Source of the DNA: Arabiibacter massiliensis
GTDB lineage: Bacteria > Actinomycetota > Coriobacteriia > Coriobacteriales > Eggerthellaceae
NCBI RefSeq assembly: GCF_900169505.1
Contig: NZ_LT827021.1
Location: forward strand, 2,323,223 to 2,387,222
Reading direction: 5' to 3'
Length of the DNA: 64,000 nucleotides
A model generated the notes under the pieces. It worked only from the letters and a program-made list of their open reading frames with translations, had not been told where the DNA came from and ran no database searches. The translations under genes were made by a program, and so were the position numbers. Within the stretch, counting starts at the first letter, position 1, and each line of letters begins with the position of its first letter. This document shows, one piece after another, positions 51,486-59,132 of this stretch.

Positions 51486-53138
51486 ATGGAAGGGTTCGAC
51501 CTTATCAGCACGGGGGTGTGGTCCATCATTCCCCCCATTCTGGCGCTGGGGCTGGCGCTCATCACGAAGGAGGTGTACTCCTCGCTCGCCATCGGCGTGT
51601 TCGCCGGTATGGTGATCTACCAGTTCAACCTGAACGGCCCCGGATTCGAGCAGTTGGTGGACTCGTTCACCATGGTGCCGCAGATGATGGCCGAGCAGAT
51701 GGCCGGCAACGCCGCGCTGCTTCTGTTCCTCGCGCTGCTCGGAGCCCTCGTGGTGGTCATAGCCGGCGCGGGCGGCTCGCGCGCGTACGGCGAATGGGTG
51801 TCCACCCACATCAAGAACGCGAAGATGGCGCAGATCCTCACCGCGGTGCTCGGCATCATCATCTTCGTGGACGACTACTTCAACTGCCTCACGGTGGGCG
51901 CGGTCATGCGCCCGGTCACCGACCGCTTCAAGATCAGCCACGAGAAGCTGGCCTGGATCATCGACTCCACCGCAGCGCCCATCTGCATCATCGCGCCGGT
52001 GTCGTCATGGGCCGTGGCCGTGGGCGGCTACCTGGGCGAGGGCGGCTTCACCACGTTCGTGCAGTCCATCCCGTACAACTTCTACGCCCTGCTCACCATC
52101 GTGTTCGTGTTCTTCATGTGCGCCACGAACAAGGACTTCGGCCCCATGCGCACGGCCGAGGCCGAGTTCCAGGACACGGGCATCAAGCTGCGCATCCCGC
52201 CGAAGGATAGCGCGCTCGAGGCCATGGCCACCGTCGGCCTCACCGACGAGGACCTCGCCGCCGACTCGCCGCTGGGCATGGAGACGGTCGTCGCCGAACG
52301 CGACGAGCTGGACGAGGCGGCCCAAGCGGCCGTCGACGAGTTCAAGGGCATCGCCATTTCCGAGAAGGGCCGCGTGTTCGACCTCATCGTGCCCATCGTG
52401 GTGCTCATCATCTTCTCCATCTTAGGGATGCTGTACGCCGGCGGCTTCTTCCAAGGCGTCGACTTCGCCACCGCCGTGGGAGAGAATCCCGTGTTCGGCC
52501 TGTGCATCGGCGTGTGCGTGTCGCTCGTGGTGGCCGCCTTCATGTTCCTGCCGCGCAAGCTCATGACGCTGTCGGGCTACATGGAGGGCATCTCGGAAGG
52601 CGTGCGCTCCATGGTGGGCGCCATCATGATCCTCGTGCTGGCGTGGAGCCTGGGCGGCACGTGCCGCTACCTCCTGGGCACGGGCGAGTTCGTGAGCGGC
52701 TTCCTGAACAGCATCGGCGTGGGGCTGGCACTGCTGCCGGCCGTCATCTTCGTGGTGGCCGCGTTCATCGGCTTCGCCATGGGAACGTCGTGGGGCACCA
52801 TTGCGCTCATCCTGCCCATCGTGATCGGCGTCTTCCCCGCCGACAGCCCGCTGTTCCTCGTAGCCATCGGCGCCACGCTCGGCGGCGCGGTGTACGGCGA
52901 CCACGTGTCGCCCATATCGGACACCACCATCTTGTCGTCGGCCGGCGCGCAGTGCAACCACCTGCGCCACGTGGCCACGCAGCTGCCCTACGCGTCGGCC
53001 GTTGCCGTGGTGTGCCTGGTGGGGTACGTGATCGCCGGGTTCACGGGCAACCCGTGGATCTCGCTCGTCGTGGGCGTCGTGCTCATGGTGGGTGCCGTGC
53101 TGGTGCTCAACAAGTCGAAGTACGGAGCCGTGAAGTAG
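51486..53138 (+). CDS. NhaC-family Na+/H+ antiporter
   Basis: A 550-aa membrane transporter with about 11-12 helices. Features of the NhaC/MleN family are SIIPPILALGLALITKEVYS at the N-terminus, GIIIFVDDYFNCLTVGAVMR, IIDSTAAPICIIAPVSSWAV (substrate-site helix), GFAMGTSWGTIALILPIVIG, and GGAVYGDHVSPISDTTILSS with HLRHVATQLPYA near the C-terminus. A charged cytoplasmic loop (about 215-295) separates the halves. Function: sodium/proton exchange, or exchange of a small organic anion as in malate-lactate antiporters. GGGGGA precedes ATG 51486, and a TATACT box lies at 51,398. Confidence 0.9.
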   Translation: MEGFDLISTGVWSIIPPILALGLALITKEVYSSLAIGVFAGMVIYQFNLNGPGFEQLVDSFTMVPQMMAEQMAGNAALLLFLALLGALVVVIAGAGGSRAYGEWVSTHIKNAKMAQILTAVLGIIIFVDDYFNCLTVGAVMRPVTDRFKISHEKLAWIIDSTAAPICIIAPVSSWAVAVGGYLGEGGFTTFVQSIPYNFYALLTIVFVFFMCATNKDFGPMRTAEAEFQDTGIKLRIPPKDSALEAMATVGLTDEDLAADSPLGMETVVAERDELDEAAQAAVDEFKGIAISEKGRVFDLIVPIVVLIIFSILGMLYAGGFFQGVDFATAVGENPVFGLCIGVCVSLVVAAFMFLPRKLMTLSGYMEGISEGVRSMVGAIMILVLAWSLGGTCRYLLGTGEFVSGFLNSIGVGLALLPAVIFVVAAFIGFAMGTSWGTIALILPIVIGVFPADSPLFLVAIGATLGGAVYGDHVSPISDTTILSSAGAQCNHLRHVATQLPYASAVAVVCLVGYVIAGFTGNPWISLVVGVVLMVGAVLVLNKSKYGAVK

Positions 53139-53202
53139 CACGGAGCGCGCAGGGGTCTCCAATGAGGGGCCGCGGCATGCGAACGCCGCGGCCCTCGTGC
53201 GC

Positions 53203-53802
53203 TTAGGCGCGCACCACGCGGGGAAGCGGCATGTCGTGCGGCTCGCACGGGACGGCCTCCACCCGTTGCTCCTCGAACGCCACGCCCACGACCAGCGCGT
53301 CGGGGCGTACGCGCGGCAGCAGCCGGTCGTAGTTGCCGCCTCCGTAGCCCAGCCGCCGGCCCGCGTCGTCGAACGCCACGAGCGGCACCGCCACCGCGTC
53401 CAGTTCCTCGGGCGCGACGGGTTCGTATCCCGCGTCCTCCAGCTCGCCGCAGACATGGCAGCGCAGGGGCTTGTCGAGGAACTCCTCCCGCGCCCGCTCG
53501 AGCCGCTCTGCCGGCACCTGGTAGAAGGCCATGCGCGCGGGCGCGCCTTCCGCATCGCGCACCATGCAGGGGAAGCATGCCCGCCAGCCCCGCACGCACA
53601 GGGCATCGATGAACGCGCCCAGGTCCACCTCGCTGCGCATGGCGGCGTACACGGCCACAGCGGGCGCATCCTGCGCGCACGCGGCTTCGACCAGCTCTTC
53701 CAGCCGGCGGCATGCGGCAGCGCTGCGCCGGGCGCGCTCGTGGTTGGGGATGGCGTCGCGGCGGGCGAGCACCTGTTCTCTCAGGGCGGTTTTCTCTTCC
53801 AT
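53203..53802 (-). CDS. 5-formyltetrahydrofolate cyclo-ligase
   Basis: A 199-aa cytoplasmic enzyme converting 5-formyl-THF to 5,10-methenyl-THF with ATP. The N-terminal EKTALREQVLARRDAIPNHE, AVYAAMRSEVDLGAFIDAL, and the C-terminal ATP-binding stretch VPLVAFDDAGRRLGYGGGNY with DRLLPR are diagnostic. I start at M in MEEKTAL (ATG 53802): a TATACT box ends seven bases before it and there is no Shine-Dalgarno sequence, suggesting a leaderless mRNA. The gene is convergent with nhaC and divergent from the Rrf2 region. Confidence 0.9.
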   Translation of the reverse strand: MEEKTALREQVLARRDAIPNHERARRSAAACRRLEELVEAACAQDAPAVAVYAAMRSEVDLGAFIDALCVRGWRACFPCMVRDAEGAPARMAFYQVPAERLERAREEFLDKPLRCHVCGELEDAGYEPVAPEELDAVAVPLVAFDDAGRRLGYGGGNYDRLLPRVRPDALVVGVAFEEQRVEAVPCEPHDMPLPRVVRA

Positions 53803-53885
53803 GCACCGCAGTATAACATCGATGTAACGCCGCGATTCCATGATGGTGTGCACGGTGTGTGCAGATAGCGCAAACGTAACCGCTT

Positions 53886-53941
53886 CAATGCGATTTAACC
53901 TGCAAACCCATCTTTGACCTTGATATAATCGAATCGCATTG
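53886..53941. promoter_or_regulatory. Promoter framed by a 10-bp inverted repeat, upstream of the Rrf2 gene
   Basis: CAATGCGATT (53,886-53,895) and AATCGCATTG (53,932-53,941) are exact complements. Between them lie TGCAAA (53,901-53,906) and, 17 bp on, TATAAT (53,924-53,929), a good -35/-10 pair pointing to the rrf2 gene. A long GC-rich leader of about 190 nt follows. Binding of a dimer or loop at both arms could close the promoter. Confidence 0.55.
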
Positions 53942-54126
53942 GGTACACTCGGGTTCGCCTTGGATCGCCGCGCAGCGCCGACAAGCGCCGCGCGGACGAA
54001 ACGACGCCGCGCATTGAGCGCCGTTTCGCCTTATCAAGGCAGCATGACAAGCGAACGCGAATAATCAGATCGCTTACCGAGCGGCCCGTTTCGCGCCCCG
54101 GTACGCCATCGAGTTAGGAGACAGCA

Positions 54127-54600
54127 GTGCAACTCAAGGCATCGACCGATTACGGTATGCGCGCCATCCTGTACCTGGCCGCGCAAGGAACCACGTGCTC
54201 CTCGAAGGATATCGCCGAGGACATGTCCATCCCCCGCGACTACCTCATCCAGCTGGCCCAGCTTTTGCGCAACGCGGGCATCATCGAGGCGCGCCCGGGC
54301 AAGCACGGCGGCTACCGGCTGGCCAAGGACCCCAACGACATCAACGTGCTCGAGATCATGGAAGCGCTCGACGACGATGCAAAGCAGTCCACGCGCGCCA
54401 AGCGCAGCGCCCGCAAAGGCGGCGCCATGGTGCAGGGCATCAAGGAGACCTACGACCTCATCGAGGAGAGCATGGACGCGTATCTGGCCAGCCTCTCGGT
54501 GCAGATGCTGCTGGATTGCGCGCGCAACGGCGACAACAGCCGCAAGTTCCTCTCCGAGCGCCTGGAGAACGAGAGCCGCCGCCTGGTGGAGGCCAGCTAG
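54127..54600 (+). CDS. Rrf2-family transcriptional regulator
   Basis: A 157-aa winged-helix regulator: QLKASTDYGMRAILYLAAQG, CSSKDIAEDMSIPRDYLIQL and LLRNAGIIEARPGKHGGYRL form the Rrf2 DNA-binding domain. The three clustered cysteines of IscR/NsrR are absent, so it probably does not bind a classical Fe-S cluster; the helical C-terminus (IKETYDLIEESMDAYLASLS) may sense something else. Start GTG 54127 follows AGGAGA. The promoter lies between arms of an inverted repeat that may be its own operator. It is convergent with the magnesium-transport genes. Confidence 0.87.
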   Translation: MQLKASTDYGMRAILYLAAQGTTCSSKDIAEDMSIPRDYLIQLAQLLRNAGIIEARPGKHGGYRLAKDPNDINVLEIMEALDDDAKQSTRAKRSARKGGAMVQGIKETYDLIEESMDAYLASLSVQMLLDCARNGDNSRKFLSERLENESRRLVEAS

Positions 54601-54666
54601 CCCGCGCTGCCGGCCGTCGCGGCTTGCTTGCCCTACGGCGCGAGCGCGCCATTGCCCGGCACTTTC

Positions 54667-56079
54667 CTAGCCGATGCCGAGCACCTGCATGACCAAGAGC
54701 GCCGCAGTCAGCACGGTGACGATGCCCACGGTCAGCCAGATGAGCACGCGCGACACCAGGCGCGACTTGAACGCGCCCATCACCCGCTTGTCCGCGGCGA
54801 TGATGGCCATGAACACCAGCAGCACCGGCAGCACGAGGCCGTTCACGAACTGCGCCGTCAGCATCACGCCCATGAGGTCGATGTTGGGCACGAGCACCAC
54901 CACGGCCGAGAACGCGATCACGAACGTGAAGATGCTCTTGAACAGCGGCGCTTCCTTCCATTTGAACGACACGCCCGCCTCCCAGCCGAACGCCTCGCAG
55001 ATGACGAAGGCCGTGGTCAGCGGCAGCACGCACGCGGCCAGAAACGACGCGGCTATCAGCCCGATGGCGAACAGCGCCTCGGCATAGTGTCCAGCGAACG
55101 GGGCCAGGGCGCGCGCCGCGTCGGCCGCCGACTCGATCTCGATGCCCTGCGGGAACAGCACGGCGCCGGTGGTCACGATGATGAACCAGGCCACGAGGCA
55201 CGCGGCGATGGTGCCGGCCACCACGTCCACCTTCTGCGAGAAGAAGTCCTTCACGCCCACGCCCTTCTCCACCACGTTGCTCTGGTTGAAGAACATCATC
55301 CACGGCGCGATGGTGGTGCCTATCATGGCGATGACGAGCGACACGAAGCTCTGGTCCTGCACGATGCGCGGGATGACGGTGCTCTGCAGCGCGTCGCCCC
55401 AGTTCGGCTGCGCCATGAACGCGGCCACCACGTACGTGACGAACACGAGCGACAGCGCCAGGAACACCTTCTCCACGCGCTTGTAGCTGCCGCCCACGAT
55501 GAGCAGCCACACGGCCACGGCCGCCACGGGCACGGAAAGGTACTTCGATACGCCGAACATCTCCATGCCGCTCGCGATGCCCGCGAACTCGGAGAACGTG
55601 GTGGCCACGTTGCCGATGAGCAGGGCCAGCATGGCGAGCGCCGTCAGCCGGATGCCGAAGCGCTCGCGGATGAGCGCGGCGAACCCCTTGCCGGTGACCG
55701 CGCCCATGCGCGCCGCCGTCATCTGCACCACGATGAGCAGCACGCACATGACGGGGATCACCCACAGCGTGGCGAAGCCGAACTTCGCGCCCACGGTGGA
55801 GTAGGTGGAGATGCCGCCGGCGTCGTTGCCGGCCATGGCCGTGACGATGCCGGGTCCGAGCGCCGCCAGCAAAAGCCACAGCTTGCTCGGCGGCTTCTTC
55901 TCGGGCGCGACGGCGAGCGCGCCCTCTTCGGCGTCGGCGGGGGCCGCGGGCGCTTCCACTAACTCGGCGGCCGGGGCCTCGGGCGATCCCGCGCGCTTCG
56001 CGTTCTCGATGCGGCCCATTTGGAACTTGCCCCACTCGCGGGGGGCGGTCGTGCGCTCGGTGCGGTTCTTGGGCGTCAT
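54667..56079 (-). CDS. NRAMP-related magnesium transporter (NRMT, EleNRMT-like)
   Basis: A 470-aa SLC11-superfamily membrane protein with a long charged N-terminal tail (about 1-65) and 11 or so helices. The family's metal site is altered: helix 1 carries NDAGG (D86) in place of DPGN, and helix 6 has APW (258-260) in place of MPH, so the transition-metal-selective Met is gone. These are the kind of substitutions described for Nramp-related Mg2+ transporters, including EleNRMT from Eggerthella lenta, so Mg2+ (and Mn2+) uptake is the likely function. ATG 56079 lies two bases after the stop of the MgtE-sensor-like gene, with GGAGG inside that gene's end, so the two are co-translated. Confidence 0.88.
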   Translation of the reverse strand: MTPKNRTERTTAPREWGKFQMGRIENAKRAGSPEAPAAELVEAPAAPADAEEGALAVAPEKKPPSKLWLLLAALGPGIVTAMAGNDAGGISTYSTVGAKFGFATLWVIPVMCVLLIVVQMTAARMGAVTGKGFAALIRERFGIRLTALAMLALLIGNVATTFSEFAGIASGMEMFGVSKYLSVPVAAVAVWLLIVGGSYKRVEKVFLALSLVFVTYVVAAFMAQPNWGDALQSTVIPRIVQDQSFVSLVIAMIGTTIAPWMMFFNQSNVVEKGVGVKDFFSQKVDVVAGTIAACLVAWFIIVTTGAVLFPQGIEIESAADAARALAPFAGHYAEALFAIGLIAASFLAACVLPLTTAFVICEAFGWEAGVSFKWKEAPLFKSIFTFVIAFSAVVVLVPNIDLMGVMLTAQFVNGLVLPVLLVFMAIIAADKRVMGAFKSRLVSRVLIWLTVGIVTVLTAALLVMQVLGIG

Positions 56080-56081
56080 GG

Positions 56082-57434
56082 CTACCTCCAGGAATAGCCG
56101 ATGATCTGGAACAGCACGAGCGTGTACAGCGCGAGGAACAGCACGGCGGCCACGGCGATTCCCACGCCCTTGAGCACGGTGAGCTTCGTCTTGTCGCCGC
56201 TCACGTCCTCCTCGATGGCGTCCCAGGCGTCGTCGACCGTGACGATGCCCAGCAGCATGTTGTGCTCATCCACCACGGGCATGGCGGGCAGGTCGTACTT
56301 GAAGATGTCGGCGGCCACGTCCTCTTCCGTCTCGTCAGGCGCGACGGAGATCACGTCGTCGTACATCACCTCGGACACGGGCTTCGCGTCGTCGGTGAGC
56401 ACGAGGGTGCGCAGGCTCAGCACGCCCACGAACTCGTCGTACTCGTCGAGCACGTACACGTAGTGCACGGTGGGGTGGTCCTCGTCCAGCTCGCGCAGCA
56501 CCTCGATGGTCTCGCCCACGGTGTCGTCGGCGTGCACGGCCACGAACTGCGTGGTCATCATGCCGCCGGCCGTGCCATCCTTGTAGCCCAGCAGACGGCG
56601 GATCTCGGTGGCGTCCTCCATGCCCATGAGGCGCAGCAGCGTCTCGGCCTTCTCGTAGGACAGGTCGCGCACGATGTCGGCCGCGTCGTCCGGGTCCATG
56701 TTGCCCAAGAGTCCGGCGGCGCGGGCGTCGTCGAGATCCTCGATGAAGTCGGCCTGGTACTCGTCTTCCATCTCCGAGATGGCCTCGGTGGCCTGCGCGT
56801 CGTCGAGGTGCTGGAACACGTTGGCGCGCTGCTGGGGGTCGAGCTGCTCGAGGATGTCGGCCACGTCGGCGGGATGCAGCTCGTCGAGGCGCTTGTGGGT
56901 GACGGAGAGTTGCACCTCGGAGAGGTCGCGGTCGAGCAGGTCCATGTAGTTCCAGGCGATGATCTGCTCGTCGATCTTCTTGTTGAACGCCTTCGCCACG
57001 GCCACGACAGCGCGTTCGAGCCACGGGGCCAGGCCGCGCAGGATGCCGCGCGCGCCCACCTCGGCGCCCAGCAGGCGCAGTTGCGAGCCGGAGACGGAGA
57101 GCTTGAGGTCGTTTACGCGCACGACCTTCATGCCCTGCGTGTCGACGATCTGGCGGTTCAGCAGATCGCGCGCGAGCAGGATCTCCTCGGGCTGCAGGTA
57201 GCTGAAGCGGATGTCGTGCGCGGGGCCGTTGAGCCTGATGCCGTCCTCGTCGAATTCGTCGACGTACTTGCGCCACGAGATCATAAACGGCACTTTGCCC
57301 GGCCCTTGGAAGGCCAGGCTGGTGATGCGGGGGAACACTTCGCCGGTGGAGATGGCAAGATCGGAGATCGTACCGACCTTCTCGCCGGTTGAGTCGATGA
57401 CGGGCTTGCCCATCATTTGAGAGAGATACAGCAT
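56082..57434 (-). CDS. MgtE-sensor-like protein: PRC-barrel, MgtE N-domain, CBS pair, single membrane helix
   Basis: A 450-aa protein. A PRC-barrel-like domain (about 1-90, YLSQMMGKPVIDSTGEKVGT) and a linker are followed by an MgtE-type N-terminal helical domain (about 185-300: RLDELHPADVADILEQLDPQ, LGNMDPDDAADIVRDLSYEK) and two CBS domains (about 305-415: GTAGGMMTTQFVAVHADDTV, DLPAMPVVDEHNMLLGIVTV). One C-terminal helix follows (about 428-447). In the MgtE channel these parts bind Mg2+ and close the pore; here the MgtE pore is missing. Coupled to the NRMT transporter, it is probably its Mg2+ sensor or gate (inference). ATG 57434 has AAGGGA upstream. Confidence 0.85.
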   Translation of the reverse strand: MLYLSQMMGKPVIDSTGEKVGTISDLAISTGEVFPRITSLAFQGPGKVPFMISWRKYVDEFDEDGIRLNGPAHDIRFSYLQPEEILLARDLLNRQIVDTQGMKVVRVNDLKLSVSGSQLRLLGAEVGARGILRGLAPWLERAVVAVAKAFNKKIDEQIIAWNYMDLLDRDLSEVQLSVTHKRLDELHPADVADILEQLDPQQRANVFQHLDDAQATEAISEMEDEYQADFIEDLDDARAAGLLGNMDPDDAADIVRDLSYEKAETLLRLMGMEDATEIRRLLGYKDGTAGGMMTTQFVAVHADDTVGETIEVLRELDEDHPTVHYVYVLDEYDEFVGVLSLRTLVLTDDAKPVSEVMYDDVISVAPDETEEDVAADIFKYDLPAMPVVDEHNMLLGIVTVDDAWDAIEEDVSGDKTKLTVLKGVGIAVAAVLFLALYTLVLFQIIGYSWR

Positions 57435-57447
57435 GATGATTCCCTTA

Positions 57448-57483
57448 CTGAGCGGCGCAGCCATCCTTCGACCGCCGACTCAG
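57448..57483 (-). promoter_or_regulatory. Leader hairpin before the MgtE-sensor-like gene
   Basis: On the minus strand CTGAGTCGGCG pairs with CGCCGCTCAG (one bulged T), ending three bases before the AAGGGA ribosome-binding site. A second small hairpin lies upstream (about 57,511-57,530). A magnesium-responsive leader would make sense here, but I could not recognise an M-box. Confidence 0.4.
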
Positions 57484-57560
57484 GGGAGCCGAAGGAGGAC
57501 TACTTACTGTGAGGCTTCGATTTTCGAACCTTCAACAAAGTCCCTTTCCTTACGGCCAAT

Positions 57561-57596
57561 AAAAAATCCGCACGTGCTGCTGCCAGTCGTTGCGGA
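57561..57596 (-). terminator. Probable terminator of tRNA-Arg(ACG)
   Basis: On the minus strand TCCGCA (57,596-57,591) pairs with TGCGGA (57,572-57,567), with extra CG/CG pairing inside, followed by TTTTTT. It lies 16 bp after the tRNA. Confidence 0.6.
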
Positions 57597-57611
57597 ATGA
57601 AAGTGCTGAAA

Positions 57612-57688
57612 TGGTGCGCCGTGAGGGATTCGAACCCCCGACGTACTGATTCGTAGTCAGTCCCTCTATCCAGCTGAGGTAACGGCGC
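57612..57688 (-). tRNA. tRNA-Arg (anticodon ACG)
   Basis: A 77-nt cloverleaf on the minus strand: acceptor GCGCCGT/ACGGCGC, D arm with CAGCTGGATAGAG, anticodon arm ACTGA-CTACGAA-TCAGT (anticodon ACG, read as ICG), T arm GGTTCGAATCC, discriminator A and encoded CCA. It decodes CGU/CGC/CGA and is followed by a probable terminator. Confidence 0.96.
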
Positions 57689-57837
57689 ACGTGGAAACAG
57701 CAAAAGTTATTATGCCGGTAAGTCCCGATGCTGTCAACGACTATTTTCCGGAAACGCCGAAATTGTTGCCTGGCCCGGGTCTGGGGAGCGATCGGCGTGT
57801 ACAATGGACCGAAGAGCCACGGAGAAAGGGGCGGGCG

Positions 57838-58266
57838 ATGAAGAAGCTTATGCGTCTTGCATTGGTTGGCTTGTGTCTGGCGGTTGCGGCGTTGATCGCG
57901 GCCGGCTGCGCGTCGGGGAAGGGGGACGCCTTCGAGGTGACCGACGGCGGCTACGCGCGGTTCTCGGATAAGCGCCTCGAGGTCCAGCTGGAAGCCGATG
58001 TCGCCGGCGGCTATCAATGGGAGTGCGAAGCGGATGGGGCGACGGTCAAGTTCGTCGAAGGCGTGGCCGGGGACTACCTGAGCGGCAAGGCGCCTGAGGG
58101 CGAAGGCGTCGGCCTGGCCATCTTCACGTACGAGCCCGAAGGCTCCGGCGAAACCGTCCTGACGTTCACCTACGCGCGGCCAGGGGAAGCGCCCGAAAAC
58201 GACAAGACGTTCTCCCTCGTCGCGACCGTCGAGGCCGGCATGTTCAGAGACGTCAAAATGGCATAA
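57838..58266 (+). CDS. Lipoprotein with chagasin/I42-like protease-inhibitor domain
   Basis: A 142-aa exported lipoprotein: signal peptide with lipobox (LVGLCLAVAALIAAGC, Cys near residue 24), then a single beta-sandwich domain. The pattern of I42 inhibitors of papain-like cysteine proteases is present: loop 1 as AGGYQWECEADG (normally NPTTGYxW), loop 2 as EGEGVGLAIFTYEP, and the strand LTFTYARPGEAPENDKTFSL where the family has RPW. The match is by motif layout only and loop 1 is changed, so inhibition is uncertain. The last codons (KMA, stop) lie inside the first of two GGGGAC(T)GTCCCC hairpins. ATG 57838 has a GGAGAAAGGGGCGGG stretch upstream. Confidence 0.65.
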   Translation: MKKLMRLALVGLCLAVAALIAAGCASGKGDAFEVTDGGYARFSDKRLEVQLEADVAGGYQWECEADGATVKFVEGVAGDYLSGKAPEGEGVGLAIFTYEPEGSGETVLTFTYARPGEAPENDKTFSLVATVEAGMFRDVKMA

Positions 58267-58327
58267 AAGGGGACTGTCCCCTTTTATGCCAAAATGTCCC
58301 GAATGGGGACTGTCCCCGTTTGGGACA
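58259..58327. terminator. Two adjacent GGGGACTGTCCCC hairpin repeats, copies 3 and 4
   Basis: Copy 3 (58,259-58,291): arms TGGCATAAAAGGGGAC and complement around T, containing the TAA of the lipoprotein gene. Copy 4 (58,295-58,327): TGTCCCGAATGGGGAC with GTCCCCGTTTGGGACA; the two differences from a perfect palindrome are both G-U pairs in RNA. Located between convergent genes. Confidence 0.75.
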
Positions 58328-58334
58328 TTTGCGG

Positions 58335-59132
58335 CTAGATGCTCAGGTTGCGGCGGGCGAAGACGGCTATAGCGGCGGCGAACAGGGCGAGGCCGAGCGC
58401 TGCGAGCGCCGCCGCGCCGGCGACGGCTCCGCTTTCGTTCGCGGCCAGGCCGTAGTAGTCGAACAGCGTGAGCGGGTTCACGTTTTCCAGGAACTCGAAC
58501 TTGTCGCCGACCTGCGACACCATCTGCATGAGGAAGAATAGGATGCCCGCGCCGCCGCCCACCCACAGAGCGGCGCTCGCGTTCGCGAACAGGCAGGCCG
58601 AAAGGAAGCACATCCCCGCCAGGAACACCCAGAGCGCAAGCACCCCCACGTTGGCGCGCACGATGCCCTCGGCGTCGAGGTCTCCCGGGAACATGAGCTC
58701 GGCGCAGCCCACCTCGGCCAGCGTGGTCAGCACCGCCAACGCCGCCAGCAGCGTCACCATCACAGCGGCGAGTGTGGCCGCGATGCGCGTGCGGCTGTTG
58801 GGCGTGGCCAGCAGATACGACATGGTGCCGCGATCCAGGTAGCGCACCATCAGCTTGTTCGCCATGATCACGATCAGCACGAACGGGAAGATGGTGAGCA
58901 GGAAGCCGTACAGGTAGTTCAGCATGAAGTCGGTGAGCGTGGTGGCCTGCTCCGCCATGCCGAACGCCGCGAACAGCTCGGGCATGCTGGCCATCATCAT
59001 GTCCAGGCTCCGCCCCAGCTCGGGGTCGAACATGCTCACGATCACGGCGATGTACATGACGAGCACCGCGAACACGACGGTGAACACGAACAGGTTCGCG
59101 CGCAGCTCCTTCGCGAACAAGGTTTTATTCAT
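58335..59132 (-). CDS. ABC-2 type transporter permease
   Basis: A 265-aa membrane protein with six helices in the usual ABC-2 layout. It has an N-terminal helix after the basic start (NKTLFAKELRANLFVFTVVF), a large loop with DPELGRSLDMMMASMPELFA, then five helices (FLLTIFPFVLIVIMANKLMV, RDRGTMSYLLATPNSR-type coupling region). It overlaps the ATPase gene by 8 bp and is the last gene of the TetR-ATPase-permease operon. Probably forms an efflux pump for a drug, lipid or peptide. A hairpin repeat pair lies just beyond its stop. Confidence 0.85.
   Translation of the reverse strand: MNKTLFAKELRANLFVFTVVFAVLVMYIAVIVSMFDPELGRSLDMMMASMPELFAAFGMAEQATTLTDFMLNYLYGFLLTIFPFVLIVIMANKLMVRYLDRGTMSYLLATPNSRTRIAATLAAVMVTLLAALAVLTTLAEVGCAELMFPGDLDAEGIVRANVGVLALWVFLAGMCFLSACLFANASAALWVGGGAGILFFLMQMVSQVGDKFEFLENVNPLTLFDYYGLAANESGAVAGAAALAALGLALFAAAIAVFARRNLSI

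Noticed and set aside
57435..57560. M-box magnesium riboswitch before the MgtE-sensor-like gene
   Set aside because: Hairpins exist, but I could not match the conserved M-box loops, and the space between tRNA terminator and gene is too short for a full M-box.
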